Under the pieces are notes generated by a model. The model was not told the DNA's origin, did no database searches, and worked only from the letters and a program-made list of their open reading frames with translations. This document shows, piece by piece, positions 18,910 through 29,300 of a stretch of 55,840 nt of DNA (position 1 is the first letter of the stretch; every line of letters starts with the position of its first letter). The stretch is from Catenulispora pinisilvae. GTDB taxonomy: Bacteria; Actinomycetota; Actinomycetes; Streptomycetales; Catenulisporaceae. The DNA lies in contig NZ_JAAFZA010000045.1 of the NCBI RefSeq assembly GCF_015356865.1, positions 1 to 55,840 on the forward strand, in the 5' to 3' direction. The position numbers were made by a program, and so were the translations under genes.

Positions 18910-19431
18910 CTAAGGAACACACCCTGCCTCAATATCGATATCTACTCTGCTTGCATCACCGACAGGGTCGTACGACACGCTGACCTTCTCTAACTTATCC
19001 GCTCCACCGTAATATTTGGTCATACCTTCGGCGCCGCTATCGTCGAACGCTTGCCCTCGCAGATAAGCCTTGAGCGTGCTCTTCATGCGATCGACATCCG
19101 TCAGGTTCACGGCGCTAAAGCCGACAAAGACCTCATAGTGATAGCCATGAATGGTCCCGAGGCCGTCATTGCATCGCTCGCCGGTCTGGAGTGCTTCGGC
19201 CACCGGCTTGTCGGGGGTGCGTCCGGCTGCTCGAACGACATCATTCGCCAGCTGCACGGCATGGGCTTTGGCGTCAGCCTTCTCGGCGTCGACATGCCCC
19301 TCGTATCGGCCAACCAATCCGCCAACAGCAACCAGGATGACAGCCAGGGTGACGACCGGGATGATCACCATGGGGTTGCGCACCACACGCCGTACGATCG
19401 ACCTCTGCACCCGCACTTCGTCGTCCGTCAT
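18910..19431 (-). CDS. Single-pass membrane protein of unknown function
   Basis: 173 residues from ATG 19431. A short basic cytoplasmic N-terminus (VQRSIVRRVVRN) precedes one membrane segment (MVIIPVVTLAVILVAVGGLV, residues ~22-41) and an extracytoplasmic domain of ~130 residues. That domain has two widely spaced Cys (GERCNDGL and EAGCVP at the end) that could pair. No known family is recognised. The start overlaps the stop of a 53-residue ORF by one base, implying translational coupling. The overall shape resembles secreted accessory proteins of actinomycete conjugation or cell-wall systems, but that is only a resemblance. Confidence 0.6.
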   Translation of the reverse strand: MTDDEVRVQRSIVRRVVRNPMVIIPVVTLAVILVAVGGLVGRYEGHVDAEKADAKAHAVQLANDVVRAAGRTPDKPVAEALQTGERCNDGLGTIHGYHYEVFVGFSAVNLTDVDRMKSTLKAYLRGQAFDDSGAEGMTKYYGGADKLEKVSVSYDPVGDASRVDIDIEAGCVP

Positions 19432-19592
19432 CAGCCTGCCGTCACGTTCGAATAGTCGTCGGTGTTCCACCGAACAGTGACCGCAGCCTTGCCAACGTAC
19501 TGCGACACACCGCCTAGGTAGACAGTGCCCACATTCAAACCGTGGACCGTCTGCTTCTGAACCTCCTGCGCCAGGCCGAATCGGCGCTTCAT
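19431..19592 (-). CDS. Small conserved-looking ORF coupled to the membrane protein
   Basis: 53 residues, ATG 19592, stop TGA sharing its last base with the next start (TGATG). It begins MKRRFGLAQEVQKQTVHGLN and continues with a beta-rich, Gly/Val-rich stretch ending NTDDYSNVTAG. It has no signal peptide or Cys. Codon use is typical for the region and the overlap argues that it is translated. Function unknown. Confidence 0.45.
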   Translation of the reverse strand: MKRRFGLAQEVQKQTVHGLNVGTVYLGGVSQYVGKAAVTVRWNTDDYSNVTAG

Positions 19593-19601
19593 CGACGCCG
19601 C

Positions 19602-20325
19602 CTAAACGGCAACCCACTGCTGCCGATCGAGGGCGATGGGACCGAAGTCCGGCGACATCCATGAGCCGGGCCTGAGGATTGAATCCCAAGGGCCGTCAAA
19701 ATCGAGAATGGCGATGCGTTCTGCACAAACGTGCGGTGCAAATCGCTCAACCGCTTTACCGGAACCGCGATCCCCTCCAGGGCCACTCCGATGAATCGGA
19801 GCCCACCATCCCGGCCATGCCGAACCCCTGATGGGTAGACAGCCCGTTGTCATTCAGGACAGACGCTACCAGCGGTTGCGCAATGGATCAATGGACAAGT
19901 AGGGCGAGGTAGTGGACGCGGATCCGAGGCTCCTGCACCGCGACGGATGGTTCTCACCGGACCTCTCCTGACTCGGTACCAAGATAAGGTCGCCGACGCC
20001 GAGCAGGGCCTACACCCGACTGCCGCACTCCGGCACTAGGCTGTAGTCGGCGCCATCACCCACGAGGTAACCAGCACAGCCATCGAAAAAGCCTGACTAC
20101 GCTCCTCGGTGCCACGGAACGGCCGAGCTTTAAGCCATATTTTTAAGGTCCAGTGGGCAGGACCGTAATCCGCCCCAAAAGCCTTGAACAAAGGCTGGGC
20201 CACAGCACGGACAGGGCTCACCGAAATACAGTTCCTAAAGCCTATGCGGAGGCTGAGAACCGGTGCCCAGATACGCGACGGCGGAGCCCTGCGACAGCAG
20301 GGATCCGCGAAACTGTCGTGAGGTG
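19602..20325. other. Degenerate region with an unidentified minus-strand remnant
   Basis: Minus-strand frame 19602-19800 reads like protein (ERIAILDFDGPWDSILRPG, then SPDFGPIALDRQQWVAV before the stop) but lacks a convincing start and family. Bases 19860-20325 show nothing recognisable. Confidence 0.3.
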
Positions 20326-20667
20326 TCACTTGTTGCGGACGACGGGCATGACCAGGCCGAAATACTCCGCCCTTGCATCCTCGCCGTAGACCACGATCGG
20401 CGCGCTGGCCTTGCCGGTGAGCTCCAGGATGACCCTTTCCTGCCGTATCGGGTTCACGATCGATAAGTAGTTCGCGACACCGACCTCGAAAGCATGCCGA
20501 CGCCCTTCGACGATGGCTTCGGCAGATTCTGCACGCCGGCTACCTGGCCCTCGCCTGCGGTGAGGGACAGACGGCCTGCGGGATCCAGGACGAAGGCCGC
20601 AGGCTCGCCGTCGCGGCCGGCGCAGCGATGCGCGACGAAGGAGGTCGATCAGGCCGCCTTTTGCCAT
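20326..20667 (-). pseudogene. DNA polymerase III beta-clamp-like C-terminal remnant
   Basis: The last ~60 residues in one frame (EAIVEGRRHAFEVGVANYL, VILELTGKASAP and the end FGLVMPVVRNK) follow the pattern of the third domain of DnaN: ...YL...I...V.LELT....P......Y..LVMPVR. Just upstream another frame reads GEPAAFVLDPAGRLSLTAGE, fitting the same domain, so a frameshift separates them. Earlier domains are not recognisable. It is too short to form a clamp. A full dnaN copy on a mobile element would be unusual, and this appears to be its residue. Confidence 0.5.
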
Positions 20668-20981
20668 GCGTACCTGGGTGGAGAACTCCGCGGGCTTCGG
20701 CGCCGTTCAGCGTTGTTGTGCCGGGATGCGCTAGTGAGAATCTGGCCACGGTTTCTGCAACCGCCCGCGTATTGCGGTCGGCTTCGGGCGTGTATGCGAG
20801 GTCGTCAGCGTGACGAATGAGCGGCGCACGGAGGGCGGCGTAGTGATTGCCAGGGTCGGGACGAGTGAGTTGGAACCCGGTCGACGGCGAGGGGCGTTGG
20901 CGTGACTGGCAACGGGGGCCGTGGCAGTTCCCACACCGCCTCGACTCCAGCGATCGTCCGCCGCTGACACGGGAAAGACTG
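20668..20981. other. Spacer without a supported gene
   Basis: Minus-strand frames here (e.g. ARFSLAHPGTTTLNGAEA) look partly protein-like and may be more of the decayed clamp-like gene. No start, family or RNA feature could be supported. Confidence 0.3.
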
Positions 20982-21165
20982 TTAGAACGTTTCTAGGGGC
21001 GGAACAGCTTCTATGCGTTCAGGTGCGTCATCTTCTCCCTGTCCTCGTCGCTGACGGGCAGCTTCTCGATGAATGCACGCGTCCCGTCCAACGCCAGGTA
21101 CGGGTAGTCGACAGACCAGATGATCCGGTCGGCGCCGATCACTTTGTGGACGAACTCGAGGTGCG
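20982..21165 (-). pseudogene. Amidohydrolase C-terminal remnant
   Basis: About 50 residues: FVHKVIGADRIIWSVDYPYL, then ALDGTRAFIEKLPVSDEDR and EKMTHLNA. This is the C-terminal pattern of amidohydrolase-2 enzymes (GADRI.FSVDYPY ... NAERL). The frame breaks after HLNA, and nothing upstream continues the protein. Non-functional. Confidence 0.65.
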
Positions 21166-21339
21166 GAGCAGCGCTGGCTGAGCGGGCGGTCGGAGCGGCT
21201 GTCTTCCATCTTGCACAGCAACCATCCAGGGCTCCGGCTCCCACGCTGCGGGCACTGGAGGCGATGGTTCCCATGGACGGGGACCGTCCGCCCCTCCACG
21301 CTCAGGCAGGCTGGACAGCGGCCGGCGAACCGATTCGAG

Positions 21340-21442
21340 CAGATGGCGGGCCGCTGACGTGGTCGAGATGGCCGGCGACCACTACGCCGTGCTGCGCGAC
21401 CCCGGCGTCGACGAACTGGCGGCAGCGATCGCCCGCCGCTGA
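21340..21442 (+). pseudogene. Thioesterase-like C-terminal scrap
   Basis: About 34 residues (DVVEMAGDHYAVLRDPGVD, then ELAAAIARR and stop) resemble the end of PKS/NRPS type I thioesterase domains, in which the His of G-x-H-x-x-x-L is catalytic. No upstream domain remains. Tentative. Confidence 0.35.
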
Positions 21443-21529
21443 CGGTGCGGGGCCCCATCGCAGAGCGGGGCGCCCGCCATCGCCAAGTGGTTGAGGAATC
21501 AATCAAACTCCCGCCAGGTTGTCCCGACC

Positions 21530-22555
21530 ATGAAGAACATCGGTTTCCTCTCCTTCGGGCACTGGTCCGACACGCCGCACTCGCGGACCAGGACGGCGTC
21601 GGACGCGTTGCTGCAGGCCATCGACCTGGCGGTGGCCGCCGAGGAGGCGGGCGCGGACGGTGCCTACTTCCGGGTGCACCACTTCGCCCGGCAGCTGGGG
21701 TCGCCGTTTCCGCTGCTGGCGGCGGTCGGCACCCGTACCTCGCGGATCGAGATCGGCACCGCCGTGATCGACATGCGATACGAGAACCCGATGTACATGG
21801 CGGAGGACGCCGGAGCGGCGGACTTGATCTCGGGCGGCCGGCTGCAGCTCGGAATCAGCCGCGGGTCACCCGAACAGGTCATCGACGGGTGGCGGTACTT
21901 CGGCTACCAGCCGGTTGACGGCGAAAACGATGCCGACATGGCACGCAAGCTTACAGAAGTGCTGTTGAACGTGCTGGACGGCGAAGGGTTCGGGCAGCCG
22001 AACCCGCGGCCGATGTTCGCGAACCCGCCAGGGCTGTTGCGGCTGGAGCCGTACTCCGAGGGCTTGCGAGAGCGGATCTGGTGGGGAGCGAGCTCCAACG
22101 ACACCGCGGTGTGGGCGGCACAACTCGGCATGAACCTGATGAGCTCGACGCTGAAGACCGACGAGGGCGGCGGCGTGCCCTTCCACATGCAGCAGGCGGC
22201 GCAGATCCGGGCCTTCCGCGAGGCGTGGAGCGAGGCCGGATGGGAGCGCGAGCCCCGCGTATCCGTCTCGCGCAGCATCTTCGCGCTGACGAACGACACG
22301 GACCGCGCCTACTTCGGCCGAGACGGCGAGAGCACCGACCAGATCGGCTATATCGAAGCCGACAAGCGGGCGATCTTCGGCCGCACATACGCCGCCGAGC
22401 CCGAGAAGCTGGTGAAGCAGCTGGCCGAGGACGAAGCGATCGCGGAGGCCGACACACTGCTGCTGACCGTGCCCAACCAGCTCGGCGTCGACTACAACGC
22501 CCATGTGATCCAGAGCATCCTCGCGCACGTGGCACCGGCGTTGGGCTGGCGCTGA
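21530..22555 (+). CDS. LLM-class flavin-dependent monooxygenase
   Basis: 341 residues from ATG 21530. An in-frame TTG at 21491 would add 13 residues unlike the family. It is a luciferase-like TIM barrel: start KNIGFLSFGHWSD, the AEEAGADGAYFRVHHFARQL motif near residue 45, SRIEIGTAVIDMRYENP and GGRLQLGISRGSPEQ. Such enzymes use reduced FMN to oxidise small organic substrates, and the substrate cannot be read from sequence. It stands alone, with a thioesterase scrap upstream and an IS end 75 bp downstream. It may be the survivor of a larger metabolic cluster. Confidence 0.88.
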   Translation: MKNIGFLSFGHWSDTPHSRTRTASDALLQAIDLAVAAEEAGADGAYFRVHHFARQLGSPFPLLAAVGTRTSRIEIGTAVIDMRYENPMYMAEDAGAADLISGGRLQLGISRGSPEQVIDGWRYFGYQPVDGENDADMARKLTEVLLNVLDGEGFGQPNPRPMFANPPGLLRLEPYSEGLRERIWWGASSNDTAVWAAQLGMNLMSSTLKTDEGGGVPFHMQQAAQIRAFREAWSEAGWEREPRVSVSRSIFALTNDTDRAYFGRDGESTDQIGYIEADKRAIFGRTYAAEPEKLVKQLAEDEAIAEADTLLLTVPNQLGVDYNAHVIQSILAHVAPALGWR

Positions 22556-22630
22556 TCCGCTTGTGATCGGCATCCGGCAATCCTTGTTCGCCGACTCCAC
22601 ATCACGGGTGCTCGGCCGGCCCACTCCGAC

Positions 22631-22911
22631 CTGTCCTTGCCGAAAAGCTCATCCGTGCTGGTCAGGCGGCTGGTCGGTATTCGTTGATGACGCCGCCCGC
22701 GCGGCGGGTTCGTCGGATACGTAAGGTGTCGAGGTCGGTGACGTTCGGCGGCAGCGGCTTGAGCGGGGCGGCTGCTGACAGGCTCATGTGCGGCCGGTGG
22801 CTGTTGTGGTGGAGTTCGTAGTCGTGCAGGATCTGGCGGAGATGTTCGTGGTTCCAAATCAGGGTGCGGTTCAGGAGTTCGTGGCGGACCGAGCCGATCC
22901 AGCGCTCCATG
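22631..22911 (-). mobile_element. 3' end of an rve-type IS (transposase tail plus terminal repeat)
   Basis: MERWIGSVRHELLNRTLIWN through RRTRRAGGVINEYRPAA is the C-terminal ~80 residues of an rve-type IS transposase, starting at the catalytic Glu. The left end 22631-22664 matches the 34-bp terminal repeat of the IS at 17303. The rest of the element is missing. The tail is joined in frame to an IS1182 transposase. Confidence 0.8.
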
Positions 22912-24244
22912 ATCGCGTTGCGGCGGGCGTAGGCGGCGCGTCCGGGTTTGGCGCGCAGCTTGCGGGCCATGCGCTCGCGGGCCGTGGCGTCCTTTGGTAT
23001 GCGTCCGCGTGGAGCGGCGGGGACCTGCTCGCCGTGGGCCAGCCGTCCGGTAGCCATGAACGTGTCGGTGCCGTGCTCGTCCTTGCGCGCTGCTGCGGCG
23101 GCAAGGTTCGCCTCGGAGCAGTAGCCTGCGTCGACGAGAGCCTGACGTGGGTGGATGCCCGTGTTCGCCGCCGACTGGTCGAGCATGTCGGTGTAGTTCA
23201 GCGCGTCGGCGGGTTGGTGGTCACGTCGGCGGCGGTGATGATCTGGTGTGCGTCGTCCACGACGGCCTGGGCGTTGTAGGCCTGGATGTAGGCGCCGTCG
23301 CTGTTCTTCATGATCCGCGAGGCGGGGTCGGTGAAGTTGGCCTGTGCCTTGTCCTTGGGACGGGCCTTGGCCGCAGCCGCATCCCCGACGGCTTCGACCG
23401 CCTCGGGATCGTCGTGGCCAGACCGCTGTTGACGTCGGCTTTCCTTGTCTTCGGCATGCTTGCGGGCCCGCTCGGCGGCGTCAGCCTCGATCTGCGCGCG
23501 GGCGGCCTGCAGCCGGGCCAGGCGCTTCTCCCTGCGATCCAGCTCGGCGGGCAGGTCGGCATCCTTGCCGTTGGCCCCGAACTCCGCGTCCTCGGCGGCG
23601 TCGGTCGCCGCGGCGTCGGCCAGCAGCGCAGCCGCCGCGGCTTCCAGTTCTGCGATCTCCGCCTCGATGCGCTGTTCCCTGTCCACCAGGCGGGGGTAGC
23701 TCATCGCCTTGTGCCTGGAGGTGTTCGCCTCCAGCTTCGTGCCGTCAAGCGCGACCCGGCCCATCTTCACCATGCCCAGCTTCTGCGCCAGGTGCAGCGA
23801 CTGGGTGAAGATCTGCGCCAGGGCGTCCAGGTGCCGGGCACGGAACCGGGATATCGACCGGTAGCCCGGACCCTGCCCTGCCGCCAGGTAGCGGAACGCC
23901 ACGTCATCGGTGCACTTGCGCTCGATCGCCCGCGAGGAGCGCACCCCGGTGGTGTAGCCGTAGATCAGCAGCCGCACCATCAACCTGGGGTCGTAGGGAG
24001 GCTGCCCACGCCTCTCGGTATAGGACGCCAGAATCGGGCCCAGGTCCAGCACCTCGTCGACCAGCTCGGCGACGAACCGTGCCAGATGTCCCTCCGGCAG
24101 CCACTCATCCAGCGACGGCGGCAGCACCAGCAGTTGGTCCGGGACGAAGGCCCGGAACGTCTTCTTCACCAGCGCCGCCGGCATGGCCTTCGGTCCCGCC
24201 ACCACCGCCGGATCTATCTCGAACAAGCCATCCCCACCAGACAT
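22912..24244 (-). pseudogene. IS1182-family transposase, frameshifted and C-terminally replaced
   Basis: The N-terminal part (start 24244) has the IS1182 signature DQLLVLPPSLDEWLPEGHLA, PYDPRLMVRLLIYGYTTGVR and DGTKLEANTSRHKAMSY, then a long Ala/Glu/Arg coiled-coil insert and SRIMKNSDGAYIQAYNAQ. The frame breaks near 23190-23200 (TTNPPTR). It resumes in another frame with QALVDAGYCSEANLAAAAA and, at ARRNAI, passes directly into the rve-type IS tail. Inactive. Confidence 0.85.
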
Positions 24245-24412
24245 ACCGAGATCTTCCCATATGAAAGATCACGAATAGCTGGTGGGTGTCGGCGTGCGCC
24301 TGGACGTGCTCAGCCCCGTATAAGGTGAACGTGCTTACTCGTTGCTGCGCTGACCACGAGCTCTCGTCCGTCTGTTGTGGCCGGTTGACGGCGTCGGGCG
24401 GCCGGGCACTTC

Positions 24413-25336
24413 TCATGCCACGTTGATGACAACCTTGCCCGCAGCGTGACCGCTCTCGACGGTGGCAAGGGCGGCAGGGGCGTCGGAGAGCGGATGGACC
24501 GCGGTGATCACGGGTGCGAGGACTCCGTCGAGGGCCAACTGGGCGGACCGTTCCAGGTTCTCGCGGTCAAGGCGACGCTCGACGAAACGCCCACCGAGAT
24601 CGGGCACGGACATATCACCCACTGCGATGACGTTGCGGGGCTCTCGGGCCAGCGGGGCGACCGTCCGCAGCGAGGCACCTCCGGCCAGGTCGACGATCCC
24701 GTCGAAGCCGTCCGGAACCAGCTCGCGTGCCGCGGCGACGACGTCCTCGGCGGTGTAGTCGATGAACCGCACTCCGATGGCCTCGGCGTGCTCGCGCTTG
24801 GCGGTACTCCCGGTGCCGATCACACGCAGCTTGCGCCCGATGGCCAGCCGGGCGACGGCGAGGCCGACCCCGCCCCCGACCCCGTTGACCAGGACCGTGG
24901 CGCCGGCCAGGAGGCCGAGCTGGTCGAGCGCGTCCACCGCGGTCGTCCCGGCCACTGGAAGCGTTGCCGCCACGGTCGCGGACAGGCCCGCCGGAATGTG
25001 CGCGGTGTTGAGCGCGGACAGCACCGTCGTCTCGGCGTATGTGCCGCCACCGGTGAGTGCGAAGCCGAAAACCGCGTCACCCACCTCGAGCCCTTCGACG
25101 TCTCCGCCCCGAGCGAGAACGGTTCCCGCTGCCTCGATGCCCAGCACTCGGGGAAACGGACGCCCGCCGTCGAGCCCGGGGACCAGACCCGAGCGCAGCA
25201 GGTGGTCGAGGGGGTTCACGCCGGCGGCGTCGACCCGGATCAGCACCTCGCCGCGCCCGGGGACGGGATCGGGACGATCGAAGAACTCCTGCACCTCGGG
25301 CCCGCCATGCTTGCCGAAACCCCACGCCTGTCCCAT
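24413..25336 (-). CDS. NADPH:quinone oxidoreductase (MDR family, zinc-free)
   Basis: 307 residues. The GroES-like N-terminal domain has GEVLIRVDAAGVNPLDHLLR and GIEAAGTVLARG. The Rossmann domain has VLVNGVGGGVGLAVARLA, the NADPH-binding GxGxxG variant. The structural-zinc Cys cluster of alcohol dehydrogenases is absent. It would reduce quinones or enones in the cytoplasm, typically in electrophile or redox stress. It follows a merR gene on the same strand with 98 bp between, and a MerR-type operator lies in that gap. Confidence 0.88.
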   Translation of the reverse strand: MGQAWGFGKHGGPEVQEFFDRPDPVPGRGEVLIRVDAAGVNPLDHLLRSGLVPGLDGGRPFPRVLGIEAAGTVLARGGDVEGLEVGDAVFGFALTGGGTYAETTVLSALNTAHIPAGLSATVAATLPVAGTTAVDALDQLGLLAGATVLVNGVGGGVGLAVARLAIGRKLRVIGTGSTAKREHAEAIGVRFIDYTAEDVVAAARELVPDGFDGIVDLAGGASLRTVAPLAREPRNVIAVGDMSVPDLGGRFVERRLDRENLERSAQLALDGVLAPVITAVHPLSDAPAALATVESGHAAGKVVINVA

Positions 25337-25387
25337 TCTCTGCCGCCTTCTGGATGACCGACCCGGTGATTCCGGGCGCTGTCGCCA

Positions 25388-25418
25388 TCCTCACCCCTCA
25401 CATCGATGTAAAGGACAA
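25388..25418 (-). promoter_or_regulatory. MerR-type operator/promoter for the quinone oxidoreductase
   Basis: The imperfect dyad CCTTTACATCGATGTGAGGG (25414-25395, 8 of 10 pairs) sits between a TTGTCC -35-like hexamer (25418-25413) and a weak -10-like GAGGAT about 20 bp further on. An over-long spacer filled by a dyad is typical of MerR-activated promoters. Confidence 0.5.
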
Positions 25419-25434
25419 GCTGCTGAGATGCAGA

Positions 25435-25839
25435 TCACAGCGCCAGGGGCGGCCCTGCCGCCGATTCCGGCGTCGTGGACAGCCCCGCCCGGTGCCGGCT
25501 GTTGGCCTTGATCAGCACGTCGAGCGCATCCCGGGTCTCGATCAGGTGCGCGATGTCGGCGTCGATCCGCTCGCGCTCGCGCATCATCGCCGTGAACGTC
25601 TCCTCGGCGACGCCTAGGTCACTGGGGAGGTCCACACACGGCAGCACAGACGCGATCACCCGGCTGGACATACCCGCGTCGAACAGCTGTCGGATGAGCG
25701 ATACGCGCTGGACCTCGGCATCGGAATAGTGACGCTGCCCTGTGTCGGAGCGTGAGCTGGTCAGCAAGCCTTGCTCTTCGTAGTACCGCAGTGAGCGCGG
25801 ACTCACGCCCGTGCGCTTTGACAGCTCGCCGATCCGCAT
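25435..25839 (-). CDS. MerR-family transcriptional regulator
   Basis: 134 residues. The N-terminal winged HTH is classic: MRIGELSKRTGVSPRSLRYY, then EEQGLLTSSRSDTGQRHYSD. A coiled-coil dimerisation helix follows (FTAMMRERERIDADIAHLIE). The C-terminal sensor is short, with one Cys (VLPCVDLPSD), so a redox or electrophile cue is possible but unproven. It lies just upstream of, and parallel to, the quinone oxidoreductase, its likely target. Confidence 0.9.
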   Translation of the reverse strand: MRIGELSKRTGVSPRSLRYYEEQGLLTSSRSDTGQRHYSDAEVQRVSLIRQLFDAGMSSRVIASVLPCVDLPSDLGVAEETFTAMMRERERIDADIAHLIETRDALDVLIKANSRHRAGLSTTPESAAGPPLAL

Positions 25840-26334
25840 TCCTGAGAGCCTACGCCCGCGTGCTCCAGGTCCAGACCGCCGGCGAGTTCATGGACACCCG
25901 CGGACACTGCCACGGCCAGCAGGGCTGTCGCCCCGGCCCCACGACTGAGCAAATTCGTCCGTACACGACTGAGCCTTTTCTCAGTACGCCGACAGTGGGG
26001 TTGGTGTTACTGACCCGCGCTCCTAGTGGCTTAGCCAGCGGCCGCGGCCGTGCTTGGCCCTTCTGCATACCTCGGACGCCGATGGCGATATCGCCGGGTG
26101 TCGAGCAGAACTCGCCGGCGTGCCGGATCGCACCTGGACCCTGTCCCAGTGAGTCCATCGGTCGGCCAGGGTCCGATCGAGTTCGGCCCGGGTCTCGGCG
26201 CGGAGCTGAAAAGTGATCCGCCATTCGGGTCGGCGGGCGCGAAGTTCACGATCCCGTCGGGCTCGCCGAGGTCGACTGTGGCGAGGACGACCCGGCGGAG
26301 TCCGCTGAGTGGCGGCCACCCCAGCCCAGTAGTT
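25840..26334. other. Intergenic region with a decayed minus-strand ORF
   Basis: Minus-strand frames around 26150-26310 contain protein-like pieces in two frames (VVLATVDLGEPDGIVNF, and WRITFQLRAETRAELDRTLA) that join if one frameshift is allowed. The family is unknown. No other feature was seen in the 495 bp. Confidence 0.3.
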
Positions 26335-29300
26335 CTAGTTCTGTGCCAGAGCACTGAGGAACTGTGCGTCATCCGCATAGACACGCCAGGCCGGGAGCCG
26401 TACGGCGGTGTCGCCTGCGGCACTGATCTGAGCGCGGACCAACTGGCGACGCAGGTAGCGGCCGCAGTCCTGGTCTGCTTGGCCGCCGGTGTCGAGCATG
26501 ACCGCGATCGGCTGGTCGGCTAAGACGAAAGTCGCGTCGAGCACGATTCCCTGTCTAGTCGTGCCCAGGTCAATGTGCTTAGCGCCGACACGTTGAAGCT
26601 GGCGATAAAGCAGATTCCGTAGTTCCTCACCGTGCGGCCACGGCGCGTCCTGTGTCGTGAAGGCGTTGATGCGGGCCCAGAGTTTGCCGCCCAACGCGCC
26701 GTGGCGCTGCCAGAAGTCACCGTGGCCGACGACGAGAAGGTGGGCTCGGGCGCGGGTGATCGCCACGTTCCAGAGGTTCTCATCGCGGTCGAAGAAGCGA
26801 AGGCCGCCGCCGGACATGGTCGGCGTGGCGACCAGGGAGAAGATGATGGCGTCGCATTCGCCGCCCTGAAACGTGTGCACGGTGCCGACCCGGACCTGCT
26901 TCGTGAGATCGCCCAGCCGTGACGCGATCAGCTGTGCCTGGGCGCGGAACGGGGTCACTATCCCGACGGATGCACCCGCGGGTAGCGTATCGAGCAGCCA
27001 CCGGGCGCGGCGCGCAGCGGTATCGGCCTCGGCCGGGTTCAGCCAGGAGCGTCCGCCTGGGCCGGGAACCGCCCGGCCTGCGACGTCGTCCCACGCTACG
27101 CGCGGCCGAGTCGAGTTCGGGACGGAGCGTTGAGAACGCGGATCGGTGAGAATCGTCAAGCGCTTACCGCGCGGGGCGTAGAACAGGTCGTCGGCGATGG
27201 TCGCGATCTGGGGGTGGCAGCGGTAGTGCTCGTCGAGCAGCAGGCTCTCCCCGGCGCGGGCCTCACAGGCATCGAATGCGGAATACCGCTGGTAGGACAG
27301 CCTGCGGTCGGCCAGCCAGGCTGGATCCAGACCGACACTCTCGGCGGCGGCCGCATCCTGCTCGGGGCGCAGGCTGGCAATGTGACGCAGCTGCATCGGA
27401 TCGCCGACGATCAGCGCGGACTTCGCACGAAACAGCAGCGGCAGGACGGCGGCGATCGAGCACTGGCTTGCCTCGTCGATGATCACCAGATCGAACAAGC
27501 CCGGTTGCAGCGGGAAGTTCCTGGCCGTCAGTGCACTGACAGCCCAACCCCGTACATGCGGCAGCACGCGGGGATAAAAGGTCCAGCTGTTCCGGCTGCT
27601 GCCGGGCTGCAGGCTGCCCAGCAAGTCTTGAATGTGCTGGACGCCTGCGGCCGCGCCGGCGGCTACCTGACCGGAAGTGAGCGCCCTGCCTGCGCCGCGC
27701 AGTTGGTCGGCGGTCACCGCGAGCTGCGCGGTCAGCGACGCGTCGCTGGGATGCCGCTGCTTCATGAGGTGCCGCCACTGCGATTCGTTGTCGAACGTGT
27801 CGCGCACCAGTGCGCACACCGCGGCGTGATATTCCTTATCGACGCTCAGACCCAGACTGTGCAGCAGACGGCGCCGGCGCCACCGGCCGAAGAAGACTGT
27901 GTCTGCAACACGTGTGATCCGTGCCAGCGTCCGCCGTAGCTGATCGTCGTTAAGCGCGGCCCAGGCTGGCAACGGCTCGACACCGAGTTCCGCCAAGCCT
28001 GTTAAGGCCGCCTGCCGCGCGTGTCCGCACCTGAACAGCTGCTGCTCCCAGCCGGCTTTCGCCGACACTGCCGCGAACGCTTCCTCGGATTGACGGGACT
28101 CCTCAACGTGAGCGGCGGCCAGTGTGGTCGTCGAAGACTTCCGCGGGCTGTCGGCGGTTCGGAGTAAGCCGGTGAGCGCGTCGTGCTCCACCTGTCGGTA
28201 GTCCCGATTTCCGGTGCGAACGACGAGTCCCGGGACCCGCTTTTGGCAACGTCCGTGGACTTCGTCGACCGCCTGGTTGTTGGTGGAAGCGGTGAGCGCG
28301 GTCTTGTTCGAGCACACGGCGGTGGCCACCAGGTTCGCGATCAGCTCGCTCTTGCCGGTCCCGGGAGGTCCGGTCGCGACGGTCAGTCTGCGGCTCACAG
28401 CGGTGCGCAGGACGGCCAGTTGGGCATCGTTCGACTGGCCGATCAGGACCGGTTGAGTCTGGTCATCAGCTGCGCGAGTGCTCGGCGATTGGTCGAGCAG
28501 GGCACCGAGTGCGGTGTTCTGTATCTCAGAGAGATGGTTCTTCCTCAGGTCTTCCAGATCCTGGATCAGACGTGCGGACGCGCCGTCGTTGCCCGGCATC
28601 AGAGCGGCCGCGTTCCGTGCGCCATCAGTGGGGGTGGCCACGTCGATGCCCGTCTTCAGGGCTTCGGGCCGGAGGGGTTCGACTTCTTCGAGGGCGAACT
28701 CCTCGCGTAGCAAGTACCTGATGTCCTTGGCCATGTCGGCGTGACCACCGGCGATCCAGGTCGGCCGGTAGTCCGCACCGAGCTGGGTAGCGGTATCCGG
28801 GTCCAGTAGTTCCCGGGCGAGCGCGGGATTGACCTGGGCGGTGCCGTATGGTTGCAGCCGGGTGCCGTCCGCCGCTTCGACGACCTTCACCGGGCGGATC
28901 AGGAGCGGAGCGCACTGCGGTCGGCGGTATGGCACTCCCTTCGAGTCTCGGTGCAAGACGACCATCGGGTACCCATATAGAAGGTCCTTCTTGGCAGCGC
29001 GAGCCTTGTCGGCCATCTGAGCAGCCTCAGGAGGAACGACGATGTCCGCGCTGTCGTCGAGAGCTCCGCTGAGCAGCCGTTCCGGGCCGGCCAGGCAGAC
29101 ATACCCGAGTGCGTTCGGTCCGGCGTCCATCAACTGCGCGCCGGACTGCTCGGTGACGACGGCTTGCCGGTAGTACTCCAGCAACTGGTCCCAGGAGACG
29201 CTTCGCTGCGGCGGGTGGGACCCGGTGGCGCCTCGCTGCCGATCACCGGCCGCGCCGCCCGCAAACGGTTTGGACCGCTTGATAGGGGCATGGGCTAGAT

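Noticed and set aside
19602..19853. 83-residue minus-strand ORF as a gene
   Set aside because: The first half is low-complexity without a family and there is no ribosome site. Kept only as a remnant.
21340..22555. Secondary-metabolite gene cluster around the LLM monooxygenase
   Set aside because: Only a thioesterase scrap accompanies it. No synthase, carrier or tailoring genes are present.
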